From positions 1 to 64,000 of the IMG/VR virus record IMGVR_UViG_3300036859_000973: DNA of 64,000 nucleotides. One strand, written 5' to 3'. Positions within the stretch are counted from its first letter, which is position 1. Every line of letters begins with the position of its first letter. The notes beneath the pieces were generated by a model that was not told the origin of the DNA, did not search any database, and was given only the letters and a program-made list of their open reading frames with translations. The position numbers and the translations under genes are program-made. Positions 15,151 to 24,328 of the stretch are shown here, piece by piece. Origin of the DNA: a virus.

Positions 15151-16069
15151 GCGATAGTTCCTGAATCGTCTGCGGGTTGATCCCCGCAGCCCTCTTTTCT
15201 ATCCACCGCTCGAACATCAGTGCCCGCTCCGCCTTGCGCGCGAGCGCCACCGTTGCGCCCTCATACATTTCTCTCGTGATGTCGGCGACGACGTAGCCAC
15301 TCACGCGGAACTCGTGAAGCTTCGGTGTCGATCGTCTCACGTTGGCGGAGATGTTTTCGCAGACCTCTTCCCGCACGAATGTCGAGAATCCCTTGCACAT
15401 CGCCTCGCTCCCGGAAAGTTGGATCGAGGGGGCCAGGTACGTTCCCATCTTGTTCTTGTGGACGTTGAACGAGAGGCATCCGTCGCCGTCGATCAGGCCG
15501 CGCCAGTAGTGGCGACGCAGTGCAGCGTCGAACATAGAGTCGGAGGGCGTCTCGCGCGTACTCTTCTTCGGAATGACGCCGAGTCGAATGAGACTCTCGG
15601 CCATCCGATCAGAATAGATCTGGGTGGAGGCCATTTCGCTGGTGGAATTGTGGAAGTCTCCCCATTTGCTTTTCCTCGTCAAGATGGAGGTAGGATAATT
15701 GCTCCCGATGTCGCTGGAGAATCGTTCGACATGTGCCTTGTCCTTCGCGCTCAGCGAGAGCATCACCTTGGCCGGTGCGGAACCATGGCGGGGATATACG
15801 CATCCATCGGCCGTGACGAAACCGAGCCAGTACGCCTTGACCTCGGTGTCGATAGCGTCGAAGAAAGACTCGTTGCACCACCGCTTCCTGATCTTCTTGG
15901 TCCGGAACGCGATCGACACGCGTTCCGATGTCGGTCGCAGCGCGCCCGCTGCGCGCACAGCTTCCCGGATGTCATAGGCGTGGACGTGCAGATCGTGGGC
16001 GATCCACGCGAGAGCGTCTCCTGCCTTGTAGCGGCGCACGGCCTCGGCTGTAGAAGTTTCATCGAGCAC
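15134..16069 (-). CDS. Free-standing LAGLIDADG homing endonuclease
   Basis: This 311-residue protein has two LAGLIDADG helices, AYWLGFVTADG (79-89) and HYWRGLIDGDG (187-197), each ending in the catalytic acidic residue. An N-terminal helix-turn-helix-like region precedes them. The gene runs against the virion operon and overlaps the capsid gene end by 17 bp. It is more AT-rich than its neighbours, a sign of transfer. A CCTATATCC TATA box sits near 16116-16124 on the minus strand. The start is GTG; an ATG lies within a few codons. It shares extended similarity with the endonuclease at 30894, including FFDxIDTExKAYWLGF. Confidence 0.85.
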   Translation of the reverse strand: MLDETSTAEAVRRYKAGDALAWIAHDLHVHAYDIREAVRAAGALRPTSERVSIAFRTKKIRKRWCNESFFDAIDTEVKAYWLGFVTADGCVYPRHGSAPAKVMLSLSAKDKAHVERFSSDIGSNYPTSILTRKSKWGDFHNSTSEMASTQIYSDRMAESLIRLGVIPKKSTRETPSDSMFDAALRRHYWRGLIDGDGCLSFNVHKNKMGTYLAPSIQLSGSEAMCKGFSTFVREEVCENISANVRRSTPKLHEFRVSGYVVADITREMYEGATVALARKAERALMFERWIEKRAAGINPQTIQELSPNQNT

Positions 16070-16155
16070 ATCTTGGTGAAGGTTTTGTACCCTATCAGCG
16101 TGTCGTTCCGCTGAGGATATAGGGGGCGCGCGGGTTGAGAGTTTTGAGGGTCGAG

Positions 16156-17082
16156 ATGGTCAGCACGTTCACGAAGCGGCACCGCAGCAGGTTCGGCGCG
16201 GAGTCGCGCGTCCGGGGCGACCTGAGCATCAGCGCCATCGGCTCCGCGACCGGCGAGGCCGTGGACGGCGCCAAGTTCCTGCTGCGCACGCTCCAGGACG
16301 TGATCTTCATGGGGCCCTCGACGAAGGGCAAGGAGGCGCGCTACGATCGCACCACCGGCAAGATCCGCGTGCTCAGCGGCGGCCTCGGTGGTGTCGTGAC
16401 AGAGTCGTGGCCCGACGTCAAGGGCGGGGAGTTCGGCGACCAGGTCGCCGGTGGCGCGGCTGCCGTCAACGGGGAGTTCATCATCGCCTTCGCGGACGCC
16501 AACGTGACGGCGAAGACCACCATCGCCGCGCAGCCCAACACCGCGGCGGGCCAGCCCGGCAACGCCGCCGCGGGCCGCAACGTGTGTGTCCAGTTCACGA
16601 CGCCCGGTGGCGGGACGCTCCCCGCGGCCGTGGGCAACGCCACCGTGGTCGGCACGGACCAGTTCGGCGCGGCGCAGACCGAGGTGATCTCGCTGGCCGG
16701 GCTCAACGACGTCGTGCTCGCCGCCGGCAACGAGGTCTTCATCCTCGGCAACAAGGTGTTCGCCACCGTCACGAGCCTCACGCTGTCGGTGAACCTGACG
16801 ACCTCGATCGCCGACCTCGACGTGAGCCTCGGCCTCGGCACGATCTTCGCCCTGCGTGGCAGCATCAGCGCCGAGTCCGACGTCAAGAGCGTCCGCAAGG
16901 ACGCCGCGGCGATCACGTCCGCGACCTACGTCGGCAGCGCCACGACCCACAGCCTCGACATGGGCGCGGACGTGGCCGACAACGTGGACATCGTCGTGAC
17001 CTACGACAGCATCGACGCCGAGCAGGACGCCGCCAACGGGGAGAACTGCGGGACGTTCTTGTGCGAGGCCATCGGGACTTAG
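16156..17082 (+). CDS. Virion surface or second head protein
   Basis: This 308-residue protein is poor in charged residues after the first 110 positions and is rich in Ala, Val, Thr and Gly with beta pattern. The N-terminus is basic (TFTKRHRSRFG). It follows the capsid gene once the endonuclease insert is removed, so it was probably its direct neighbour. A head protein such as a decoration or accessory capsid protein is likely. ATG at 16156 has GAGGG 6 bp upstream and is preferred over a TTG at 16135. Confidence 0.6.
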   Translation: MVSTFTKRHRSRFGAESRVRGDLSISAIGSATGEAVDGAKFLLRTLQDVIFMGPSTKGKEARYDRTTGKIRVLSGGLGGVVTESWPDVKGGEFGDQVAGGAAAVNGEFIIAFADANVTAKTTIAAQPNTAAGQPGNAAAGRNVCVQFTTPGGGTLPAAVGNATVVGTDQFGAAQTEVISLAGLNDVVLAAGNEVFILGNKVFATVTSLTLSVNLTTSIADLDVSLGLGTIFALRGSISAESDVKSVRKDAAAITSATYVGSATTHSLDMGADVADNVDIVVTYDSIDAEQDAANGENCGTFLCEAIGT

Positions 17083-17092
17083 TTTATATAGT
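17081..17092 (+). promoter_or_regulatory. TATA box of the zinc-finger nuclease gene
   Basis: AGTTTATATAGT starts at the stop of the preceding gene and lies about 23 bp before the ATG at 17110. That spacing is expected for a leaderless archaeal transcript. The nuclease gene thus carries its own promoter inside the virion operon. Confidence 0.65.
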
Positions 17093-17109
17093 TTTGCTCC
17101 GTCTCGGTG

Positions 17110-17931
17110 ATGATGCGCCGCGTGCCTCGCGCATTGAGGCAGTGCCGTCGTTGCGGAGTCCAATTCGAGGTTCGTGTCTGCTACGTCAGGAAAGGCAATC
17201 CCTCCTTCTGTTCGAGAGATTGCTACTTGGTTGCCCAGCATGAGGGCCTTGCGGAGAAAAAATGCAGGCATTGTGGGGGTACGTTCGTTGTTCGTCCGTC
17301 GGAGCGCAATTTGTTCTGCGGACGCAAATGTTACTTCCTTTCGAGGGCGATGAAAATCAAGCCGTGTAGGACATGCAGAAAACCCACCCCGGTTCGCAAA
17401 CGCAACAAGACCGGATCGGGGTTCTGTTCAAGGGCTTGTATGCGTTCGCGCATGGCGATTCCGTGCTCGGTGTGTGGAAGAGTCACGATGAAGAAGCCCT
17501 CGGTCATCGCCGTCGGAGCAAGATATTGCAGCGTGGAGTGCAGGAGGAAAGTCGGACGCGGACCAATTAGGACGGTGGCGCTCGATGGTCATCGTTGCGA
17601 CTCCCTGATCGAGGCCATCGCCGACAATCTGCTGTATATGATGCAGATAGAGCACGAGACACACAAGAGGGTTCATGGAAGGCTAAGCTGCGATTTCTAC
17701 ATCCCATCGACCGGTGTCTGGATCGAGGTCGATGGTTTGGGATCTGAGCGTTCTGCACGCAGTAAAGAGACGGCTTCTAGGAAATACAGCATACTGAGCG
17801 AACGAAACCAGACACTCATCGTCCTCTGTCGCCAGGAGGTTCTGCGCCTCGCACTGATCGCGGTGGCCGTGATGACGATCCAGATGAAAAGGGGCGCTAG
17901 TTATATGCTGGCGACGTCATCAGCAGTTTGA
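17110..17931 (+). CDS. Four zinc fingers fused to a PD-(D/E)XK nuclease
   Basis: This 273-residue protein has four successive C-x2-C...C-x3-C fingers (C12/15-C34/38, C52/55-C70/74, C86/89-C106/110, C119/122-C140/144). A nuclease domain with Glu168, Asp195 (CDFYIP) and WIEVDG (Glu206, Asp208) follows, as in Vsr-like or EDxHD-type homing nucleases. The gene has its own TATA box and lower GC content than the virion genes around it, which points to a mobile, homing-type insertion. The zinc fingers probably give target recognition. A consensus catalytic lysine is not obvious. Confidence 0.75.
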   Translation: MMRRVPRALRQCRRCGVQFEVRVCYVRKGNPSFCSRDCYLVAQHEGLAEKKCRHCGGTFVVRPSERNLFCGRKCYFLSRAMKIKPCRTCRKPTPVRKRNKTGSGFCSRACMRSRMAIPCSVCGRVTMKKPSVIAVGARYCSVECRRKVGRGPIRTVALDGHRCDSLIEAIADNLLYMMQIEHETHKRVHGRLSCDFYIPSTGVWIEVDGLGSERSARSKETASRKYSILSERNQTLIVLCRQEVLRLALIAVAVMTIQMKRGASYMLATSSAV

Positions 17932-17935
17932 TCCC

Positions 17936-18094
17936 ATGGTCGTCACGACCACGACCAGTGCCGATGGTGAATACAAGACGCACACCGGCACGCCCCAGGA
18001 GGTCCTCGACGTCATCGAGGACATCCAGCGCTCGAAGATCCTCGCCTTCGGCATGACCTCCGCCACGGCGGCCTGGGCCTTCGTCCGGGCCTGA
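17936..18094 (+). CDS. Small hypothetical protein (52 aa)
   Basis: This 52-residue protein has a Thr-rich start and a helix (PQEVLDVIEDIQRSKILAFG). It lies between the nuclease insert and the large surface protein. It returns to the GC-rich codon use of the virion operon, so it was probably present before the nuclease arrived. Function is unknown. Confidence 0.5.
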   Translation: MVVTTTTSADGEYKTHTGTPQEVLDVIEDIQRSKILAFGMTSATAAWAFVRA

Positions 18095-18146
18095 ATCAAT
18101 TTCGAGCCCCTTTTAGCGGCTCGCGCCCCATCCCGAAGCACTGTCC

Positions 18147-21065
18147 ATGGCCGGCGTCGTCGCGCTCGTCAAGCGCATCTTCTTGAAGGACGCCAGCGGC
18201 GCGACGGTCAATCCTGCAACGAAGGAGGGGCTGACCGAGGTCAAGGACGTCCTCGACGACCTCAACGCGCGGATCGACATCGTCTCTGAGAAGGCGTATC
18301 ACGCGCAGCCGATGTTGTATCTCGTGTTCTCGCCGGTGTCGCCGACGTTCGTCACCCTCGGCGACGACGACATGACCTCGCCGATCGCCATGCCGTTCGC
18401 CTTCGAGTTCTTCGGCGAGGCTGTGACGACCTTCCGCATCAGTTCCAACGGCTTCATCACGTTCAGCGGCAGCGCGGCAGCGCACCAGCGCCCCGTCGGG
18501 CCCATCCCCAACATCCTCCACAGGGAGCCGGCCGCGGGCGGCATCCTCGCGCCAGCCATCTATGCGTGGTCCGATGACCTGGATCCTTCCCTGCCGGGAA
18601 GCTCGATCTGGTACGAGGTCTTCGGGACCGCCCCGAACCGCAGGCTCATCATCAACTGGACGAGCAAGTTGTTCAGCGGCCTGGGCCCCGTCACGTTCCA
18701 GGCGCACCTCATCGAGACGGACAACACGGTCCAGATCCACACCACCAACACGGTTCTCGACTTGTCGGGCACCGACGCCGGGTTCAACATCCAGGGCCTC
18801 GAAGGATCGGATGGCGTCCAGGCGGCCTACATCGAGGGGCGCCAGGGCAAGACCAAGCTGCTCCTGAGTTCGGACGCTGTCGCCTTCATCCCCTTCGACA
18901 GGGTTCGCACCGCGACGACGGAGCCGCTCCCCGTCCGCGCCCTCCAGATCTCCCCGCTCGACACCTACATGAGCTTCGACCAGGCGCTCAGCGGAGCGTC
19001 CTCGAAGGTCACGAACTGGAGCCGCATCGACGACATCCACTGGCTCGACTTCCTCGTCGAGCTTGGCGCAGCGCAGGCCTGCACGGCCACCATCGAGTTC
19101 ACGAGCGCCGCCGACCCGAACGTGACGTCGCCCGGTGCGGGCGACGTGACGCGCGCAATCAGCACCACCATCGCGGGCGCGAGCCTGGGCGGCATCACCA
19201 AGCCGAGCTTCGGCATCCCTGCGCAGGGCCTCTGGGCGCGCATCACCGTCACCAACCTGGTGGGCAGCGGCACGGTGAAGGTGCGCGCGTACCGCGTCGA
19301 GGAGGCGCAGGCATCGGCCCAGGTCCCGCTGGCCACGACGCTGACCAAGGACTTCCGCGCCAGCATCACCCGCGCGGTGATCTCCGGGCAGCGCCGCACC
19401 GCGGCCGCGGGCTTTGCCAACGCTGGCCTCACTGCGCTGGACGAACTCATCGTGAGGGACCAGAAGGTCCACGTCACCCAGACAGGCTCACTGTTTCAGG
19501 AGGGCATCCTCGATCACGTCACCCTCAAGTTCAGCCGTGACGGCGGCGCAGCGAGCCTCGCCAAGCTCGTGAACGCCTATGCGGCTGGCGGCGGCACCGT
19601 CGTCCAGGACACCGTGGAAGGCCAGGCGGTGTTCGCCACGCCCGCGGCCGCGGGCAAGATCGCGTACTTCGAGTCCAACAAGACGCTGAAATACAACGCC
19701 GGCCACACGAACCGCTTCGAGCAGACCATCAGGATCGACACGACGAACCTCGTCGGCAACGCCGCGGTGGAGTGGGGCGCGGGCGAGGACGATGGCTCTG
19801 GGAACATCCTGAATGGCATCTACTGGCGTCTCGACACCACCGGCCTCCGCGTCCGCCGCAAGAAGAACGGCGTGGTCGTCAGCGACGTGGCGCAGGCCAG
19901 CTTCAACCGTGATCCCCTCTTGGGCCAAACGGGCTCGTTGTTCCGCACGGCTGACGCGCCCGTCGCCATCAACGCAGCGAAGAACAACTACTACCTCGGC
20001 CAGTTCGAGTGGCTCGGCGCTGCCCCGCCGCACTACGAGGTACAAGGCCCCACGGGCGACATCATCCTCGCGCACGTCGAGGAGTACCCGAACACGGCCA
20101 CGGGCAGCACCGTGCCAGAGCCGGAGTTGCCGCTGTTCGTGCGCATCCAGAACGACACCACCGTGGGCGGCATCATCGAGGTGCGCAGCGGCTCCTGGCG
20201 CGGCGGCGAGCACAGCAACCGCAGCATCCAGACTGGCAGGCAACCGGACGAGGACCTCGTGGACCTCCGGGCCGACGGAACGGCGTGGACCACGAGTACG
20301 CCCTTGGGTATCAGCGGCACGTTCCTGTCGCCCATCGTGGACACGGACGGGTACGCCAGCCTCGAAATCTTCATCGCGGCGGACCAGATCTCGGCCAGCA
20401 ACGGCATCGAGATCGAGTTCTTCGAGGACGTGCAGGTTCCCGTGCCGGTCGTGAAGGGCACGATCCGCATGGAGTTCGCCACCTCGGACGTGTCAGCCGG
20501 CTTCCGCGTCATCCCGCTGCCGGCGCTGCTGGATGGCTGCCGCGTGCGCTACATCAACGGCGGTACTGCGCAGGGCTCGTTCTTCGCCGCGCTGAACCTG
20601 CGCACGCAGCCCATCGCGCCGGAGGACACGGCGCGCGCGACGATCAAGGACAGCACGCTCATGCTCCTCGTGCGTGGCCTGCTGAACGCGAAGGATGGTA
20701 CCACGGGCACCTACGCGAACATCGACAGCGAGGGCGGCGGCCTCAACGTCAACATCAAGAACTCCACGGGCCGAGTGAAGGTCTCGCCCCTGGCAAACTG
20801 GGATCACAACCAGGTGAGTGTGGGCACCGTGGCCGTGCAGCTATACGCGAGCGCGATGACGAACCAGCAAGCCGTCGGCGTGACGGCGATCGTCAGCGGG
20901 AACAACAACATCTACTGGGGGAACAGCAGCGGCGTGACGACGGGCAACGGGGATTTTCTGCCGAACCAGTCGGAGAAGACCATGGATCTTGGCACCGGCG
21001 ATGAGGTGTGGGTGGTCGCGGACGCGAGCGGCCAGCGCGTGAGCTACCGGAGGATCGCAGAATGA
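18147..21065 (+). CDS. Large virion surface protein (972 aa)
   Basis: This is the largest plus-strand product. The N-terminal ~60 residues are helical (anchor-like). About 65-220 forms a beta domain with SSNGFITFSG and LIINWTSKLF, a pattern seen in secreted repeat-domain proteins of archaea and bacteria. About 380-550 holds further beta domains, and the C-terminal ~120 residues (NGGTAQGSFFAALNLRTQP...VSVGTVAVQLYASAM) resemble carbohydrate- or capsid-binding tips. No catalytic motif is seen. The position among the head genes and the size suggest head fibres or another externally exposed adhesin. The exact place on the particle is unknown. Confidence 0.6.
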   Translation: MAGVVALVKRIFLKDASGATVNPATKEGLTEVKDVLDDLNARIDIVSEKAYHAQPMLYLVFSPVSPTFVTLGDDDMTSPIAMPFAFEFFGEAVTTFRISSNGFITFSGSAAAHQRPVGPIPNILHREPAAGGILAPAIYAWSDDLDPSLPGSSIWYEVFGTAPNRRLIINWTSKLFSGLGPVTFQAHLIETDNTVQIHTTNTVLDLSGTDAGFNIQGLEGSDGVQAAYIEGRQGKTKLLLSSDAVAFIPFDRVRTATTEPLPVRALQISPLDTYMSFDQALSGASSKVTNWSRIDDIHWLDFLVELGAAQACTATIEFTSAADPNVTSPGAGDVTRAISTTIAGASLGGITKPSFGIPAQGLWARITVTNLVGSGTVKVRAYRVEEAQASAQVPLATTLTKDFRASITRAVISGQRRTAAAGFANAGLTALDELIVRDQKVHVTQTGSLFQEGILDHVTLKFSRDGGAASLAKLVNAYAAGGGTVVQDTVEGQAVFATPAAAGKIAYFESNKTLKYNAGHTNRFEQTIRIDTTNLVGNAAVEWGAGEDDGSGNILNGIYWRLDTTGLRVRRKKNGVVVSDVAQASFNRDPLLGQTGSLFRTADAPVAINAAKNNYYLGQFEWLGAAPPHYEVQGPTGDIILAHVEEYPNTATGSTVPEPELPLFVRIQNDTTVGGIIEVRSGSWRGGEHSNRSIQTGRQPDEDLVDLRADGTAWTTSTPLGISGTFLSPIVDTDGYASLEIFIAADQISASNGIEIEFFEDVQVPVPVVKGTIRMEFATSDVSAGFRVIPLPALLDGCRVRYINGGTAQGSFFAALNLRTQPIAPEDTARATIKDSTLMLLVRGLLNAKDGTTGTYANIDSEGGGLNVNIKNSTGRVKVSPLANWDHNQVSVGTVAVQLYASAMTNQQAVGVTAIVSGNNNIYWGNSSGVTTGNGDFLPNQSEKTMDLGTGDEVWVVADASGQRVSYRRIAE

Positions 21066-21319
21066 GTTCGACGCCCTTGACCCTGCGCTGGGCAGAGCAG
21101 GTCCGATGGACCGTCGTGGCCAGCGGGGAGAACACGGATCTCATCCGCGTCCACATCGAGGGGCGCAATCCCGTGGACATCCAATCCGGCGAGTCCAGGA
21201 CCATCGACTTCCTCTTCGTCCCCGGAGAGCCCGGCGACGTGCCGCGCACCCCCAGGGTCCACTTCTTGAGCGCAGGCCTCTTGCAGGAGTTTGAACTCCA
21301 GGACGAGGTGCCGCTATGA
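21062..21319 (+). CDS. Small beta-rich protein (85 aa)
   Basis: This 85-residue protein has alternating strands (EQVRWTVVASGENTDLIRVH) and is coupled by ATGA on both sides, to the large surface protein and to the repeat protein. It is probably a structural partner of one of them. No family is recognised. Confidence 0.6.
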   Translation: MSSTPLTLRWAEQVRWTVVASGENTDLIRVHIEGRNPVDIQSGESRTIDFLFVPGEPGDVPRTPRVHFLSAGLLQEFELQDEVPL

Positions 21320-22503
21320 CGCGCCTCGGCGGCCGCGGCATGAGCGGGCGCATGGGGGGTGGCGGTGGCGCAGGCGGGACGGGAGGCGCCCCTCCCCCGT
21401 CGCCGCCCACGGTCGAGGGCACGACGGACCTCGTCAACGTGCAGTTCGACCTGATGTTCGATGCTCTCGACGTCGCAACCGACCTGCCGAACCTCCAGGC
21501 GGTGTCGCAGATCACGGCATTGGAGGCCGACATCGACTTCCCCAACGTGCAGGCCGACGTGCGGATGGACCTCGACGGGATCTTCGATCTCCCGGACGTG
21601 CGGTTCGACGTCGTGTTCAACAGCCTCGACGTCGCCACGGACCTTCCCAACGCGCAGGCTGACATCGCGCTCACGGAACTCGTCGTCGAGAGCGACATGC
21701 CGAACGCGCAGGCGGACGTCGCGCTCACGGAGATCGAGACGGCCACGGATCTTCCGAACGCGCAGGCCGATGTGGCCCTCACGACGCTGGAGTCGTCGAT
21801 CGACCTGCCCAACGTCCAACTCGACGTCGTGTTCAACGCCCTCGACGTGGCGACGGACTTCCCGAACGTCCAGGCCGACATCGCGTTCAACGCGCTCGAA
21901 GCCTCGTCGGATTTCAAGAACGTCCAGGCGAAGACCAATGCTCTGACGGTGGAGATGCAGCAGAACCTCGCGGAGAAGGACAGCTTCGTGCCCGTCGCCA
22001 CGACACTCGGAGCCTGCAACGATGATGGGAACAAGGACACGCAGGACCTCTTCGTGAGCGCCGCGGCGCTCCAGAACGATGCGCGAGCCTACATGGCGTG
22101 GGACCTCTCGGGCCTGCCGACCGGGATCAGCGACGCCACGCTCATTCCCACGCTGCGGCTCAAGCCAAGCATCAACGGCAACCTCGTGGGCGTCAACCGC
22201 ACGTTCCAGCACATCGCCAACGCTGGCGAGGGGTGGGACGAGACGACCATCAAGTGCAGCACGACCCCTGCCGGCACAGACTTCCAGACGGCAACCCAGC
22301 CCACCGGAACGGCAGACTGGGCCGTCGTCCTCGACGAGGATGCCTCCATCCGCATCGCCGCGCGCATGGGTGTGGGCTTCTACACGGTCGTCGTGCGCGA
22401 CTCGCAGGTCGGGGGGGCGTCCTCGACGTTCGAGAGCAAGGACCAGGGTACGAACGACGACCTGGGCCCGCGGCTGACCATCCAGTTCGACATCGCTGTG
22501 TGA
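21316..22503 (+). CDS. Repeat-fibre protein with DNRLRE-like tip
   Basis: This 395-residue protein has a Gly-rich head (MSGRMGGGGGAGGTGG). About ten short repeats follow (roughly 20 residues each, consensus DLPNAQADVALTELE, residues ~38-215), suggesting a regular solenoid or fibrous shaft. The C-terminal domain (225-395) starts RAYMAWDLSGLPTGISDATL, the signature of DNRLRE/CBM96-like beta-sandwich domains. The likely role is a virion fibre whose tip binds a carbohydrate or protein at the cell surface. It starts at an ATGA overlap. Confidence 0.65.
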   Translation: MTRLGGRGMSGRMGGGGGAGGTGGAPPPSPPTVEGTTDLVNVQFDLMFDALDVATDLPNLQAVSQITALEADIDFPNVQADVRMDLDGIFDLPDVRFDVVFNSLDVATDLPNAQADIALTELVVESDMPNAQADVALTEIETATDLPNAQADVALTTLESSIDLPNVQLDVVFNALDVATDFPNVQADIAFNALEASSDFKNVQAKTNALTVEMQQNLAEKDSFVPVATTLGACNDDGNKDTQDLFVSAAALQNDARAYMAWDLSGLPTGISDATLIPTLRLKPSINGNLVGVNRTFQHIANAGEGWDETTIKCSTTPAGTDFQTATQPTGTADWAVVLDEDASIRIAARMGVGFYTVVVRDSQVGGASSTFESKDQGTNDDLGPRLTIQFDIAV

Positions 22504-22508
22504 CCAAC

Positions 22509-22997
22509 ATGGAAGTGAACATCCCCCTCAAGATCCGCAGCTACACCCACGTCTGGACTGAGGTCATCTTCAACGGCGTGCCGCCGACCACGCCCCTGGA
22601 CGAGTGCGTCCGCAGCTTCAACGAGCGCCACCGCGAGCTATGGCTCCAGGAGGGCAAGCCGACGCCCCGGCCGGCCAGGATCATCGCGCAGCAGGAAAAC
22701 GCCTACTGCCGGGCCGACGAGTGCCAGCATCCCCACCATGATGGTCCCTGCATGGAACTGGTGCGCACACCAGAGGGCGAGGCGCGGTGCTGGTGCGAGA
22801 ACGAGGAGGTGCCGGCCCATGTCGGCCTCGTCCTCTCCGCCTATGCGAACCTCAAGCGCGGAGACAAACTGTTGGTGGCTAAGAACTGGCAGCACCTCCT
22901 GGGAGAGGAAGTGCTGTACCTCGGCAACGGCAGGATCCGCGTCGATGTCACGCTTCGGACGAGCAGGATGAAGAAGAACGGGGGATGCTGCGGATGA
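22509..22997 (+). CDS. Cys/His-rich protein (162 aa)
   Basis: This 162-residue protein has a metal-binding region in the middle (CRADECQHPHHDGPC...CWCENEE, about 72-103) and a C-terminal hydrophobic-basic segment ending in CCG. The gene abuts the repeat-fibre gene and overlaps the next by ATGA. It is unusual inside a virion operon; it might be a regulatory protein or a metal-stabilised virion part. Confidence 0.6.
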   Translation: MEVNIPLKIRSYTHVWTEVIFNGVPPTTPLDECVRSFNERHRELWLQEGKPTPRPARIIAQQENAYCRADECQHPHHDGPCMELVRTPEGEARCWCENEEVPAHVGLVLSAYANLKRGDKLLVAKNWQHLLGEEVLYLGNGRIRVDVTLRTSRMKKNGGCCG

Positions 22998-23467
22998 CGT
23001 GCTCGGAGTGCAACGACACGCGGTCGATCATGGTCTTCGGCGCCGACGGCGCCCAGATGCTTCCCTGCGAGGCATGCTACGACACGCCCGAGGCCGTCGC
23101 CGCGCGCGAGCAGGGCCCGCTCTGCGTCTGCGGCTGCCCGAAGGCGCCGCGGCACGGGGGCTACACCAGTCCCGTGGCGTCCTCGGTCACTGGCATCGTG
23201 GGCACGGATGTCGGTGTTGACGTCTCCGCGACCGTGGAGATCATCACGACGCCCGAGGAGATCCCCACTCCAGAGGGCCCCTACGAGATGGCTCTCCGCG
23301 AGGTCAACGAGGAGGTCCGTCTCAGCGAGTGGCGCGGCGACGCGCCCGAGGAGACGGCCGCTTTCGAGAGGGAGCGCGAGCGCCTCAAGTCGCTGACGGC
23401 GGCGCGGCCTGGATGGACTGCGGGCTGCACCGAGCACGCGGACTGCATGAGCTTCCGGGAGGCCTGA
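22994..23467 (+). CDS. Zinc-binding protein with acidic helical tail (157 aa)
   Basis: CSECND, CEAC and CVCGC in the first 45 residues form a zinc-binding N-terminus like DnaJ-type knuckles. A Val/Thr/Glu-rich linker follows and then a charged helix (EVNEEVRLSEWRGDAPEETA). ATG at 22994 is chosen because it overlaps the previous stop as ATGA; an in-frame ATG nine bases upstream also exists. Function is unknown. Confidence 0.6.
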   Translation: MTCSECNDTRSIMVFGADGAQMLPCEACYDTPEAVAAREQGPLCVCGCPKAPRHGGYTSPVASSVTGIVGTDVGVDVSATVEIITTPEEIPTPEGPYEMALREVNEEVRLSEWRGDAPEETAAFERERERLKSLTAARPGWTAGCTEHADCMSFREA

Positions 23468-23498
23468 TCTCATCTCGAACCTCACGTCCACTCAAGGC

Positions 23499-24323
23499 TT
23501 GGAGTTCATCTTCTCGCGTGCGTTCAACATCAACGGCCCGCCCGGCAAGCTCAGCGGCGTCTGCGTCAGCGACACCGCCAGCGTCCTGACGGCAGCCCAA
23601 ACGACGGTGACGGGGACGACCGTCCACGCCAAGGCCTTCGAGACCACGCCGACGCGGGCTGCGCAGACCTCCACATGCAAGACGCTCTACGGCACGGGCG
23701 ACGCCAACTTCGTCCACAAGGTCATCACGCTCGTCGGCGGCACCGCCTCGCTCCCAGACACGTCTTCGCCCGTTCCGGGTTTCTACGGTGGCATCGACTC
23801 GCTCCAGAGCGTCGGCATCTCGAAGACGTCCTCGTTCTCCCTGCGCCACATCGTCAACCAGACCTTCGTGAACATCGGCACGGGCGGCAACCTCTGGGTC
23901 AATCAGGCCCTCCAACTGCTCATCGACAACCTGTACGACATCTCGCCCCTGAACGCCTCGAAGTTCCTCTCGATGGGGTTCGACGACGGAGCGAGCGCCT
24001 ACGTCGCTGCCGACACGACGTTCACGGGCGCGACAGCGGCGATCAGCATCCTATTCGACGCCACGCCCACGGGCGCGACGGGCGGCGGCACGCCCGTGAC
24101 CGTGACGGCCATCGGCACGATCCCGAAGGGCGGCGCGGGCAACAACATGAACGCGAAGTCCATCAAGCGCATGAACATCAACACCCAGGTCGGGACCGTC
24201 GCGCAGACCGCAGGCGCGATCAGCGGCCTCGGGCCGGGCGTGAGCTTTACCGCAAACCCCATCAGAAAGGAACTGGACTACTCGCTCAAGTGGACCGTCG
24301 TGAGCACGGCCAGCAGCGCGTGA
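23499..24323 (+). CDS. Virion structural protein (274 aa), start uncertain
   Basis: This 274-residue Thr/Ala/Gly-rich beta protein has an early conserved-looking segment (LEFIFSRAFNINGPPGKL) and a C-terminal jelly-roll-like pattern ending in LKWTVVSTASSA. The only standard start in frame is TTG at 23499. Similar-looking sequence continues upstream (NLTSTQG), so the true start may be a rare codon near 23472. It lies between the zinc proteins and the connector genes and is likely part of the head or neck. Confidence 0.55.
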   Translation: MEFIFSRAFNINGPPGKLSGVCVSDTASVLTAAQTTVTGTTVHAKAFETTPTRAAQTSTCKTLYGTGDANFVHKVITLVGGTASLPDTSSPVPGFYGGIDSLQSVGISKTSSFSLRHIVNQTFVNIGTGGNLWVNQALQLLIDNLYDISPLNASKFLSMGFDDGASAYVAADTTFTGATAAISILFDATPTGATGGGTPVTVTAIGTIPKGGAGNNMNAKSIKRMNINTQVGTVAQTAGAISGLGPGVSFTANPIRKELDYSLKWTVVSTASSA

Positions 24324-24328
24324 GGGCC

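Noticed and set aside
15151-16155. Group I or archaeal intron splitting the capsid gene
   Set aside because: The downstream frame has its own ribosome-binding site and start and does not continue the capsid sequence, and the endonuclease is antisense; a free-standing endonuclease gene explains the data better.
21430-21940. CRISPR-like regular repeats
   Set aside because: The repeats are in-frame, degenerate at DNA level and encode a ~20-residue protein repeat; there are no unique spacers between identical repeats. No CRISPR array was seen anywhere.
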